From contig UQVH01000026.1 in the NCBI GenBank assembly GCA_900544535.1, positions 1 to 39,784 of the forward strand: a stretch of 39,784 nt of DNA, given 5' to 3'. The position numbers and the translations under genes were made by a program. A model generated the notes under the pieces. That model saw nothing but the letters and a program-made list of their open reading frames with translations. It did not search any database and was not told the origin of the DNA. Shown piece after piece: positions 16,073 through 23,297 of the stretch (position 1 is the first letter of the stretch; each line of letters begins with the position of its first letter). Source of the DNA: an uncultured Bacteroidales bacterium. Lineage in GTDB: Bacteria > Bacteroidota > Bacteroidia > Bacteroidales > Muribaculaceae.

Positions 16073-16435
16073 TTATTTGTCCTGCAGTTTTTGGTTCGAG
16101 GCGTGGCGCATTGCATCGCGGGCGGTTTTTTTCTCGATGTTGCGGCGGAAAGCCTCCGTCAGGTCGATGCCGGTCTGGTTGGCTATCGCCGTCAGCACCC
16201 AGAGCATATCGGCCAGCTCGTCGGCCAGTGCGTCGGGGTCTTCACCGTCCTTGAACGACTGGTCTCCGAATCTGCGTGCCATGATCCGTGCCACCTCTCC
16301 GGTCTCTTCAGCTAAGATGGCGGTGTTGGTCAGAGGTGAGAAATATCTCACCCCGATGGTCTTGATCCACTCGTCGACGGTGGCCTGCACCGAGCGCAGA
16401 GAGATCGAATCGTCAGGAGTCGGGGGGATGTTCAT
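16073..16435 (-). CDS. MazG-like nucleotide pyrophosphohydrolase
   Basis: This 120-residue all-alpha NTP pyrophosphatase has the metal-binding EExxE...ExxD pattern. AILAEETGEVARIMARRFG provides the first acidic pair and ADELADMLWVLTAIANQTGI the second. Enzymes of this family hydrolyse (d)NTPs, including damaged ones, to NMP and pyrophosphate. The frame opens with a GTG at 16450, but the ATG at 16435 is preferred: it leaves a 7-nt gap after the dtd stop and matches family length. It is grouped with dtd and deoC, all involved in quality control or salvage. Confidence 0.88.
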   Translation of the reverse strand: MNIPPTPDDSISLRSVQATVDEWIKTIGVRYFSPLTNTAILAEETGEVARIMARRFGDQSFKDGEDPDALADELADMLWVLTAIANQTGIDLTEAFRRNIEKKTARDAMRHASNQKLQDK

Positions 16436-16442
16436 GGTTTCC

Positions 16443-16895
16443 TTATTCACGTAGTTTTGAGTCTATAACAATTGTGACGGGACCATCGTTCACCAGTGCC
16501 ACCTGCATATCGGCACCGAAGATCCCTTTCTTGACCTCGCGTCCGAGCAAGTTCTGACATTCAGAGCAGAAAAGCTCATATAGCGGTATGGCTGTGTCGT
16601 GGGCTGCCGCGCGGATATAGCTCGGCCGGTTTCCCTTACGGGTTGACGCGCAGAGGGTGAACTGGCTGACGGCCAAGATTTCTCCGCCGGTCTCGGCTAC
16701 GGAGCGGTTCATCACTCCGTTGTCGTCGGCAAAGATGCGCATGGCGGTGCATTTGGCGGCAAGCCAGCGCGCGTCATCGTCGCTGTCACCCTCGGATACA
16801 CCGACAAGCACCATCAGACCGGGCCCGATAGCGCTGTGAAGCGAACCTCCGATACTGACCGAAGCCTCCGTCACTCGTTGTATAACTAATCTCAT
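16443..16895 (-). CDS. dtd: D-aminoacyl-tRNA deacylase
   Basis: It removes D-amino acids (and glycine) from mischarged tRNA. The 150-residue protein starts MRLVIQRVTEASVSI, as usual for DTD. It has the catalytic segment AVSQFTLCAST and the cross-subunit GP motif NDGPVTIVID. The usual SQFTLYA reads SQFTLCA here, a mild change next to the active site. An upstream ATG at 16925 would add 10 residues not found in relatives and lies beyond the promoter, so 16895 was chosen. It is the first gene of the long minus-strand run and may be nearly leaderless. Confidence 0.93.
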   Translation of the reverse strand: MRLVIQRVTEASVSIGGSLHSAIGPGLMVLVGVSEGDSDDDARWLAAKCTAMRIFADDNGVMNRSVAETGGEILAVSQFTLCASTRKGNRPSYIRAAAHDTAIPLYELFCSECQNLLGREVKKGIFGADMQVALVNDGPVTIVIDSKLRE

Positions 16896-16900
16896 AAGTG

Positions 16901-16908
16901 CAAAAATA
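16901..16908 (-). promoter_or_regulatory. -7 promoter element upstream of dtd
   Basis: TATTTTTG on the minus strand fits TAnnTTTG and ends 5 nt before the dtd ATG. Transcription would start at or next to the start codon. No -33 TTTG at the standard 19-21 nt spacing is seen. Confidence 0.45.
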
Positions 16909-16993
16909 CAAAAAAAATGAATCAACGCATCATAAAAATGAATTAACCCGTCATCTTTACCGAAAATTCCGTTTCATTTATGTCCGGTCACTG

Positions 16994-17025
16994 CTGCTTT
17001 TCACCTCCGTTCTCACGGAAAGCAG
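16994..17025 (-). terminator. Possible hairpin terminator after pldA
   Basis: CTGCTTTTC pairs with GGAAAGCAG (9 bp including one G-U) around a 14-nt loop. It lies 41 nt past the pldA stop on the minus strand. There is no following U-run, so intrinsic termination is uncertain. Confidence 0.35.
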
Positions 17026-17065
17026 TTTGAAAGGCCGGCAGGGATGATCATTCGGGAATAATTGG

Positions 17066-17923
17066 TCAATAGTCACTGAAAAGGCGGGGTTTGATGACGA
17101 GGCCGACGCGGAGCATGGTGTGGAATTCCTTGTAGGCGAGGAGGCCTTCGCCGTAGCCGTTGTAGTATTGCAGGAAGAGGAACTGGTTGTCGCGTTTGAA
17201 GATGCGGTAGTTGAACTCAACGGTGGTGTTGTAGTTAAGCTTCCATCCTTTGCGTTTGACGAGGTTTACGGCCAGTCCGAAGCGCCCGTTTTGGGAGTTG
17301 AAACTGGTTCCAACCTGATAGATGCCGCAGTAGTCGAGAATGTCCTTGTTCTCGACTCCGTCGATGATCGGAATCCAAATCTTTCCGTGTACCACTATCT
17401 GTGGATCGATCATGATGCTTCCTCCCACACTGATCTTGTTCCATGAACGCGACGCGGTGCCGTCGCGGCCGTTCGATTCATGTTCGAGGATAAGGTTGAG
17501 CTTGCCGACGAAGCGTCCCTTGACAAAGAGCGGCTTTGTCAGTCCGATGCCCGGATTGAAGTTGAGATCGGTCATCGGCAGGGAGTTTTCAAGCACGTTC
17601 CAGAAGCATTTCTGAGAATAGAAAAGGAAGAGATAGGTCCCGCCGGGCAGCGTGCTTCGGGTCAGACGCTGTGCGATCGAGATCTGAAACTTTATGTTGG
17701 TGTTGTCGCGTCTGACAGGCTGGCCGACCGGACAGCCGAAGATGAAATAGTTGTCCTTGTAAAGCCCGAAATATGGTCCGTCGTCAAATGCGCGGCGGAC
17801 GCTGTCTGTGTCGATCTCGTCGTTGGTGATGTTGACGATCTGTGCGGCACTTCTTGTCGGAATTGCCGCTGAAATGAGGATCATCGTTGTGATGCTCAGG
17901 ACAAGTTTGTGGATCTTAGTCAT
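17066..17923 (-). CDS. pldA: Outer-membrane phospholipase A1
   Basis: This 285-residue protein has a signal peptide (hydrophobic LSITTMILISAAIPTRSAAQ). It has the OMPLA active site in the barrel: H148 and S150 in EHESNG and N162 in SRSWN. These align with H142, S144 and N156 of E. coli PldA. The enzyme is calcium dependent and hydrolyses phospholipids that reach the outer leaflet of the outer membrane. The open frame extends to 17989, but the ATG at 17923 precedes the signal peptide and lies about 58 nt after the predicted transcript start. The gene is divergent from the DUF4369 lipoprotein, with a back-to-back promoter pair between. Confidence 0.9.
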   Translation of the reverse strand: MTKIHKLVLSITTMILISAAIPTRSAAQIVNITNDEIDTDSVRRAFDDGPYFGLYKDNYFIFGCPVGQPVRRDNTNIKFQISIAQRLTRSTLPGGTYLFLFYSQKCFWNVLENSLPMTDLNFNPGIGLTKPLFVKGRFVGKLNLILEHESNGRDGTASRSWNKISVGGSIMIDPQIVVHGKIWIPIIDGVENKDILDYCGIYQVGTSFNSQNGRFGLAVNLVKRKGWKLNYNTTVEFNYRIFKRDNQFLFLQYYNGYGEGLLAYKEFHTMLRVGLVIKPRLFSDY

Positions 17924-17986
17924 CGGGCAGTTGCTTGTAGAGGTCGTGGAACAGTGCTTCGGTAAGTGAAAGAGTCTCACGAGACG

Positions 17987-17994
17987 CAAAATTA
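17987..17994 (-). promoter_or_regulatory. -7 promoter element of pldA
   Basis: TAATTTTG on the minus strand (plus-strand CAAAATTA) fits TAnnTTTG. It stands 12 bp from the opposing -7 element of the divergent lipoprotein gene. Confidence 0.55.
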
Positions 17995-18006
17995 AGAATA
18001 ATTTCG

Positions 18007-18014
18007 TATTTTTG
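18007..18014 (+). promoter_or_regulatory. -7 promoter element of the DUF4369 lipoprotein gene
   Basis: TATTTTTG fits TAnnTTTG and lies 18 nt before the ATG at 18033, giving a very short leader. No clear -33 element is seen upstream. Confidence 0.5.
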
Positions 18015-18032
18015 CCTGAAAAAATTGAGACT

Positions 18033-19088
18033 ATGCGCTATTACTCCATATTTTTGGCCGTTTCGCTGATTCTTCTTGCCGTGCTTACTGGCTGCGGCAA
18101 CAGTGAAGAGTTCCTGATCAAATGCGAGATAAAGGGTCTCGGCAACAAGGGTGTCGAGATGTTTTATGTCGATCGCGACCTGCGTCGGGTTTCGTTCCAT
18201 CCTGTCGATGACAAAGTGACGTTGCGCGGAGTTTCGCAGGAGCCCACTCTCGTCGAGGTGTTTACTGTTGACGGTGACCCGCTTTTCAGCTGTGTGGCGG
18301 CTAATGGTGACGAACTGGAAGTCAAAATGCTGCTTGCCGACCCAACATCGGTGCGTATAAAAGGAAACGATGACTCAAAGCGCTATGCCGAGTTCCTTGT
18401 GGTCAATGACTCCGTGCTGACCAAAGGTGATGCCGCGGCCGTCAACAGCCTGATCGCAAAAGAGGTGCGGTCTAATCCCTCGGCCATCTCTTCGGCCATG
18501 CTTATCGCCACCCGTTTTCAGGCCCGCGGATATGAACTGCTTGCCGATTCGCTGATCAATGCTCTGACTCCCGATGCACGGCCCGAAGGGGTGATCGGAG
18601 GTTTTGCCGGACTTCTCGGCGAACAGCTGACGCCGGCTGTGAGGGCCGACCTGCGCAGCATGACTTTCCGCGCGGCCCCCGACACGGTAATCCGTTTCGT
18701 CCCCTCGATGCAGAGTTACAGTCTGCTCGCTTTCGTCGGGCGCAGCAAGCCCGACAGCATCCGTCGGATCCTGCGCGAATTTCAGAAGACTCTCGACAAG
18801 AAGCGTTTCCGTGAGGCTGAATTTACCGTCATGTCCGACAGCGCCACATGGGCGGCCTCCATACGCCGCGACAGCGCCAAATGGGTACAGGCGTGGCTGC
18901 CGGGCGGAGTGGCCCACACAGCAGTGAGAAATCTCCAGGTGCCATACGTCCCATTTTTCATTGTCACCGACAGTCTGGGCCGGCAGCTCTACCGCGGCGG
19001 CTCGGTCAGCGCGGCGGCCGACACCGTGCGCTCGCGTCTTGCGCCGTATTTCCGGCAGAAAGAGTCCGCTGACTCCGTCAGTCACTGA
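18033..19088 (+). CDS. DUF4369-like lipoprotein with degenerate thioredoxin-like end
   Basis: This 351-residue lipoprotein has a lipobox ending LTGC (C21). Residues about 25-130 resemble DUF4369: EFLIKCEIKGLGNKGVEMFYV followed by a VTLRG strand and a VFTVDGDPL segment. Residues about 140-200 are helical. The C-terminal quarter (TVMSDSATWAASIRRDSAKW ... VPYVPFFIVTDSLGRQLYRG) has the spacing and cis-proline VP.PFF of a thioredoxin fold. The CxxC of resA-like relatives is missing, so disulfide exchange is unlikely. It is tethered to the periplasmic or surface side of a membrane. The start was placed at ATG 18033; a TTG at 18012 lies in the promoter. It is followed after 59 nt by another lipoprotein gene. 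Confidence 0.75.
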   Translation: MRYYSIFLAVSLILLAVLTGCGNSEEFLIKCEIKGLGNKGVEMFYVDRDLRRVSFHPVDDKVTLRGVSQEPTLVEVFTVDGDPLFSCVAANGDELEVKMLLADPTSVRIKGNDDSKRYAEFLVVNDSVLTKGDAAAVNSLIAKEVRSNPSAISSAMLIATRFQARGYELLADSLINALTPDARPEGVIGGFAGLLGEQLTPAVRADLRSMTFRAAPDTVIRFVPSMQSYSLLAFVGRSKPDSIRRILREFQKTLDKKRFREAEFTVMSDSATWAASIRRDSAKWVQAWLPGGVAHTAVRNLQVPYVPFFIVTDSLGRQLYRGGSVSAAADTVRSRLAPYFRQKESADSVSH

Positions 19089-19147
19089 GCCGCAGGCAAT
19101 AAACAGGGGGTGCGGAGCGTTATGTACAGGCATAACTATCCAAGAAA

Positions 19148-20539
19148 ATGAAAACACTCCTCAGCATAGTCCTGATGTCGGCCTTCACTCTGATCCTTGC
19201 CGGATGTATAGAGGACGGCATCGACACCTCTCCCTCCTCCCAGCCCGATTTTTCGGTAGATACCCTTTTTATGGGTACCGTGTTCACCGGTCAGCCCACT
19301 CCGACAAGCCGTTTCATGGTCTATAACCGCCATGACAAGATCATGCGTATCAGCGACATTTCGATCGCGGGGGGCAGCTCTTGCTTCCGCCTTAATGTCG
19401 ACGGTTTTGCCGGCGAAAGTTTTCAGGATGTCGAGATCCGGCCCAACGATTCGATATATGTCTTTGTCGAGGCTACGCTGAACCCAAACGGCTCTCCCGG
19501 ACTTTCGGAGATCAACGAGACGATCGACTTCACGACCAACGGCGTAAAACGCAGTGTGGTGATCCATGCCGACGGGCAGGACGTCACCCGTCTTGAAGGC
19601 GCCGTCATCGACAGCGACACCCGTTTCGATGCCACCTATCCCTATCAGATTTTCGACTCGCTTGTGGTAAGCCCCGGCGCCACTCTCACACTCGCTCCCG
19701 GCACCACGCTTCATTTCCATGACAAGGCTTTCTGTCGTGTGGAGGGAACTCTCGTCAGCAAGGGTACTCCCGAACAGCCCGTCAATCTCTGCGGCGACCG
19801 CACAGGCAATGTTGTCGGCCAGATTCCGTTCGACCTTATGGCCTCGCAGTGGCGCGGTTTGGAATTTGCGTCGGAAAGCCGCGGCAACCGCCTTAGCCAC
19901 ACGATTGTGCGCAATACCGTCAGCGGTGTGCTTGCCGATTCGCTCTCGCAGGTCAGCCTTCTCAACTGCCGTCTGCGCAACAGCGCTGGCTATACGCTGC
20001 GGGCCCGTTATGCCGATCTGCATATTGTCGGTTGCGAGCTTGCCGAGGCCGCTGAAGGTGTATTTTCGATTACCGGCGGCACGACGACGGTCAACCATTC
20101 GACCATCTCCAACTATTATCTCTTCTCGGCGCTTCGCGGAGAGTCAGTTCAGTTCTACCACTATAATGCGGATAGCGACAACGGTTCGGAAATGCCATAT
20201 CTTGTCGCCGATTTCACCAACAGTATCATCTACGGCAACGGTTCGGATCTTTCGGTCGGCGATTTTACAGGCTGTCAGGTCACTCTGCGGCGCTGTCTGC
20301 TGAAAAGTGCCGGGGCCGACGATGACAATTTCATCAACTGCCTGTGGGAGAGCGATCCGCTTTACTACACCGTGCGCAGCGACTATTATTTCGACTACCG
20401 TCTGCAACCCGAATCGCCTGCACTCGGTACTGCCGATCCGTCACTCACTCTTCCGGAGGCTTCCACTGACTTCTATGGCGTCAGCCGTTTCGGCACGGCA
20501 CCCAATATAGGCGCCTATCAGGCAGCGAGAGAAGAATAA
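19148..20539 (+). CDS. Right-handed beta-helix lipoprotein
   Basis: This 463-residue lipoprotein has the lipobox ILAGC (C20). Residues about 30-150 look like an immunoglobulin-type domain of the choice-of-anchor kind (TGQPTPTSRFMVYNRHDKIM). Beyond that, short repeating segments such as GTTLHFHDKAFCRVEGTLV, NRLSHTIVRNTVSGV and YADLHIVGCELAEA form a parallel beta-helix. The protein ends PNIGAYQA, a usual ending of such proteins in Bacteroidota. No catalytic motif is recognised; carbohydrate or surface binding is possible. It probably shares a transcript with the DUF4369 gene 59 nt upstream. Confidence 0.78.
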   Translation: MKTLLSIVLMSAFTLILAGCIEDGIDTSPSSQPDFSVDTLFMGTVFTGQPTPTSRFMVYNRHDKIMRISDISIAGGSSCFRLNVDGFAGESFQDVEIRPNDSIYVFVEATLNPNGSPGLSEINETIDFTTNGVKRSVVIHADGQDVTRLEGAVIDSDTRFDATYPYQIFDSLVVSPGATLTLAPGTTLHFHDKAFCRVEGTLVSKGTPEQPVNLCGDRTGNVVGQIPFDLMASQWRGLEFASESRGNRLSHTIVRNTVSGVLADSLSQVSLLNCRLRNSAGYTLRARYADLHIVGCELAEAAEGVFSITGGTTTVNHSTISNYYLFSALRGESVQFYHYNADSDNGSEMPYLVADFTNSIIYGNGSDLSVGDFTGCQVTLRRCLLKSAGADDDNFINCLWESDPLYYTVRSDYYFDYRLQPESPALGTADPSLTLPEASTDFYGVSRFGTAPNIGAYQAAREE

Positions 20540-20573
20540 TCATCCACCAGGACATAACAGGTTCATACAAGTT

Positions 20574-20709
20574 AATGTTGCAAAACCTGTGGCATTGCCT
20601 CCGGTAGGGACGCTTTTTAAAGCGTCCTCCATTGCAAATGGCTGTTCATCAGGTTGTTGCGGATGCTTTAAAAAGCGTCCCTACTGTAAATATTGAGTTT
20701 TGCGACATT
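20574..20709. repeat. Nested inverted-repeat element (MITE- or REP-like)
   Basis: Two sets of arms are nested. The inner arms at 20604-20623 and 20665-20684 are perfect 20-nt inverted repeats (GTAGGGACGCTTTTTAAAGC and its reverse complement); each can itself fold around GGACGCTTT/AAAGCGTCC. The outer arms at 20574-20586 and 20697-20709 (AATGTTGCAAAAC / GTTTTGCGACATT) match over 13 nt with one mismatch. A small hairpin CCATT-GCA-AATGG sits in the middle (20629-20641). No coding sequence is present. It looks like a mobile or dispersed palindromic element, or a structured RNA. Confidence 0.7.
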
Positions 20710-20724
20710 CAGGTATAAACAGAC

Positions 20725-20755
20725 AGCGAAGGGCATCATCACGATGTCCTTCGCT
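20725..20755 (+). terminator. Hairpin downstream of the beta-helix lipoprotein gene
   Basis: A 13-bp stem with one G-U pair (AGCGAAGGGCATC with GATGTCCTTCGCT) surrounds a 5-nt loop. It may end the lipoprotein transcript, but no U-run follows on either strand. Confidence 0.5.
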
Positions 20756-20785
20756 CGATAGTAACAATTTGTCTGTAAAAATTGA

Positions 20786-21116
20786 TCAAGTCTTGAATCC
20801 TCGATTGAGATTGTAGATCAGCGGGCTCAAGCATGCCCAAAGGATCAAGACACACGTAAAATAAGTGGTTATATGAGTTTAGTTGAAACCACCATTAGGG
20901 TTTCCTTTCCAAATTTTTAGGAGATACGTTTTTAAGAGAGGTTGGTTGATTAATAGTAACGAGTATGATAGATGTAGAATCAGTAGTTTTATTTATTTTT
21001 TCTGCAGGGCAAAAATAAATAAAAAAAATTACCCCCCCCCGAATATTTTAACACAATTTAACCTAATAGAGGCTGCTTTTAAGTTTTCAATAGTATAATA
21101 TTCGGTCCGGGAAATG
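20786..21116. other. AT-rich intergenic stretch with inverted repeat, C9 run and possible gene remnant
   Basis: No credible gene is present. On the minus strand, 20878-20786 encodes 30 residues and a stop that read like the tail of a membrane protein (LILWACLSPLIYNLNRGFKT); this may be chance. At 20988-21000 and 21011-21023 a perfect 13-nt A/T inverted repeat brackets a 10-nt loop, and a run of nine C follows at 21032-21040. Base composition is clearly richer in A/T than the flanking genes. Confidence 0.4.
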
Positions 21117-21124
21117 TTTATGAT

Positions 21125-21170
21125 GGCCGGACGGGCATTAGTGAAAATGTCTGTCCGGCCTGTTTTTCTG
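21125..21170. terminator. Rho-independent-type terminator downstream of ferritin
   Basis: A 15-bp stem (21125-21139 with 21146-21160, two G-U pairs, GC-rich base GGCCGGAC) has a 6-nt loop. It is followed on the plus strand by TGTTTTTCTG. It lies 42 nt beyond the ferritin stop and may serve either strand; the U-run favours the plus strand. Confidence 0.65.
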
Positions 21171-21201
21171 TTTCAGTCTATTTTTGCTCGACTGATCGGT
21201 C

Positions 21202-21717
21202 TTATTCTGAAAGAATAGAGGGAGCGGTGTAGGTGCGGGTGCCGAGTTCCTGATCGAGCATGTAGAGGCCCATGCCGTCGTTGCCGATCAGAGAGTATTT
21301 GTCTATGAGTGTGCGGCAGTTGTCCTCTTCTTCCACCTGTTCGCTGACGAACCAGTTCAGACGGTCGCGGGTAGCATAGTCTTTCTCGGCTTCGGCGAGC
21401 GAATAGAGATCGTTGATGAGGGCTGTCACTTTCTTTTCATGTTCGAGTGTGGCTTTGAACGCATCGAGGGGAGATTCCCATACGGTAGGAACAGCATCAA
21501 TGGCTTTGAGCTCTACACGGCCTCCGCGCTGGTTGACATAGTTCATGAAGATGGTGGCGTGTGCCTGCTCTTCTTGGAACTGAATTTTGAACCAGTTTGC
21601 GACTCCGGGCATTCCTTCGGCCTGGAAGTGGAGCGACATGGAGAGATAGAGATAGGCGCTCCAGAATTCAGCGTTGATTTGGGCGTTGATAGCGTCCTGA
21701 ATTTTGTTGTTTAACAT
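21202..21717 (-). CDS. ftnA: Non-haem bacterial ferritin
   Basis: It stores iron as a ferric mineral inside a 24-subunit shell. The 171-residue four-helix protein keeps the ferroxidase residues: E17 (NAEFWSAYLYL), E50 and H53 (QFQEEQAHA), E94 (LEHEKKV), and E126/Q127 (VSEQVEEE). This numbering is the same as in E. coli FtnA. Length is standard. The gene has its own promoter and a hairpin downstream, so it appears to be transcribed alone. A perfect Fur-type operator is not evident. Ferritin is strongly induced by oxygen and iron in Bacteroides; whether that applies here cannot be seen. Confidence 0.95.
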   Translation of the reverse strand: MLNNKIQDAINAQINAEFWSAYLYLSMSLHFQAEGMPGVANWFKIQFQEEQAHATIFMNYVNQRGGRVELKAIDAVPTVWESPLDAFKATLEHEKKVTALINDLYSLAEAEKDYATRDRLNWFVSEQVEEEDNCRTLIDKYSLIGNDGMGLYMLDQELGTRTYTAPSILSE

Positions 21718-21758
21718 TGTGATGTATGTATTTTGAAGTACAATTTAATTTCCGAAAG

Positions 21759-21766
21759 CAAAAATA
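21759..21766 (-). promoter_or_regulatory. -7 promoter element of ftnA
   Basis: TATTTTTG on the minus strand fits TAnnTTTG, 41 nt upstream of the ferritin ATG. No convincing -33 element is seen. Confidence 0.5.
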
Positions 21767-21809
21767 GCAACTTTCCGCGTATTTGCGAATGACTCTTTAA
21801 GAAAAATTA

Positions 21810-21876
21810 TTAAAAAAATTGCAGGACCGTTACTCCCTGCCGATGGCAAAAATGCCCCGGTGACGGAGTAGCGGTC
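21810..21876 (-). terminator. Terminator of the arginine operon
   Basis: A long hairpin has a 12-bp outer stem (21825-21836 with 21865-21876, one G-U) and an inner GGCA/TGCC pairing. On the minus strand it is followed by TGCAATTTTTTTAATAATTT. It lies 50 nt past the argH stop and separates the arg operon from ferritin. Confidence 0.75.
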
Positions 21877-21926
21877 TGTTTGATTGAGGTTTAGAGCGTG
21901 TTTAGCTCTTGCCATTAAACGCACTC

Positions 21927-23222
21927 TTACCGGCTGATGCGGTCGTAGAGCTTCTGGAATTTCAGGGCGATTTCGGCGTTGCAGAGGTTGTTGATGGAAC
22001 CGACGTGGGTATGGCTGACGGAGCGCACAGGGCGGTAGGTGCCGTCCTGAACTTCGAGACCGACTTTTTTGTAGGCTTCGCGGAATGGCATTCCGGCAAG
22101 CACAAGGCGGTTGACCTCCTCTACGGTGAAGAGATAGTCGTAGCGCGGGTCGTCGATGATGTCGCGGCGGATGCGGATGTGTTGCAACATGAAGTCGGCC
22201 ATGTCGAGGCAGTCGACCATCTCCGTAGTTGCCGGGAAGATAATGTCTTTGAGCAGCTGAAGATCGCGGTTATATCCCAATGGGAGGTTGGCGGTGAGCA
22301 GCGCGATCTCATTCTGTATGCTCTGGAGACGGTTGCATTTGCCGCGCATGATCTCGAAGACGTCGGGGTTTTTCTTGTGTGGCATGATGGAAGAGCCGGT
22401 GGTCAGCTCGTCCGGGAAAGAAACGAACCCGAAGTTATGACACATCCACATGCACACGTCCATAGCCAGATGGCCGAGGGTCGAGGCAATGGCGCCTATT
22501 GCCATCGATGCGGCGCGCTCGGTCTTGCCGCGCGACATCTGGGCGGCGACCACGTTGTAGTGGAGCGTCTCGAAACCGAGCAGACGAGTGGTCATCTCAC
22601 GGTCGAGAGGGAATGAGGAGCCGTAGCCGGCAGCAGAGCCGAGCGGGTTCTGATTGGCGATATTGTAGGCGGCGACGAGCATCTGCATGTCATCGGCAAG
22701 TGATTCGGCGTAGGCTCCGAACCAAAGTCCGAACGAGGAGGGCATCGCCACCTGGAGGTGGGTGTAGCCGGGCATCAGTACATCCTTATACTCTTCGCTC
22801 AGAGCCTGGAGGCGCTTGAAGAGACGGTCGGTGGCGTCGGCGATCCGGCGCAGTTCGTCGCGCATGAAGAGTTTGAGGTCGACGAGCACCTGATCGTTAC
22901 GCGAGCGTCCTGAGTGGATCTTCTTGCCTATGTCGCCGAGACGTTCGGTAAGCATGAATTCTACCTGAGAGTGGACATCTTCCACTCCCGGCTCTATTGT
23001 GAATTCGCCGCGTTCGATGACTTCGGCAATCTCGCCGAGGGCCTTGAGGAGTACGTCGAGCTCGTCGGTTTTGAGCAGTCCGATGCTTTCAAGCATTTTG
23101 ATGTGGGCCATAGAACCCTGCACGTCGTAGCGTGCGAGGCGCAGGTCAAGTTCGCGGTCGCGGCCGACGGTGAATTCTTCTATCATTTTGTCGGGCTCGA
23201 AGCCCTTGCTCCAGAGTTTCAT
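21927..23222 (-). CDS. argH: Argininosuccinate lyase
   Basis: It performs the last step of arginine synthesis, splitting argininosuccinate into arginine and fumarate. The 431-residue protein carries the superfamily signature SSIMPHKKNPD at residues 277-287 on the flexible loop with the catalytic serine. It also has HSGRSRNDQV (103-112) and PGYTHLQVAMP (151-161). At 431 residues it is a little shorter than E. coli ArgH. It is the last gene of the arg operon, 61 nt after argE', and the gap carries a 9-bp tandem repeat array. Confidence 0.95.
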   Translation of the reverse strand: MKLWSKGFEPDKMIEEFTVGRDRELDLRLARYDVQGSMAHIKMLESIGLLKTDELDVLLKALGEIAEVIERGEFTIEPGVEDVHSQVEFMLTERLGDIGKKIHSGRSRNDQVLVDLKLFMRDELRRIADATDRLFKRLQALSEEYKDVLMPGYTHLQVAMPSSFGLWFGAYAESLADDMQMLVAAYNIANQNPLGSAAGYGSSFPLDREMTTRLLGFETLHYNVVAAQMSRGKTERAASMAIGAIASTLGHLAMDVCMWMCHNFGFVSFPDELTTGSSIMPHKKNPDVFEIMRGKCNRLQSIQNEIALLTANLPLGYNRDLQLLKDIIFPATTEMVDCLDMADFMLQHIRIRRDIIDDPRYDYLFTVEEVNRLVLAGMPFREAYKKVGLEVQDGTYRPVRSVSHTHVGSINNLCNAEIALKFQKLYDRISR

Positions 23223-23243
23223 TTTTTCAGGGGATTGAGGGTT

Positions 23244-23297
23244 GAAATTGGTCCAATTGGGCTAATTAGACTAATTGGACTAATTAGACCAATTGGC
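23244..23297. repeat. Six-unit 9-bp tandem array across the argE' stop codon
   Basis: Six degenerate nonamers follow one another: GAAATTGGT, CCAATTGGG, CTAATTAGA, CTAATTGGA, CTAATTAGA, CCAATTGGC. Each unit has AATT at its core. The array fills most of the argE'-argH gap and supplies the last three codons (Gln-Leu-Val) and the stop codon (23286-23284) of argE'. A slip of whole units would keep frame but shift the stop. Confidence 0.75.

Noticed and set aside
17916..18200. 94-codon minus-strand frame across the pldA-lipoprotein promoter region
   Set aside because: It spans both divergent promoters and the start of the lipoprotein gene, with no family features.
21032..21040. Phase-variable contingency tract (nine C)
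   Set aside because: No gene or promoter is placed so that slippage would switch it.
20883..21098. 71-codon plus-strand frame in the AT-rich gap
   Set aside because: It starts with TTG, runs through the A-run and poly-C tract and shows no recognisable protein features.
23244..23297. CRISPR array
   Set aside because: The units are 9 bp, contiguous and without spacers, so this is a simple tandem repeat.
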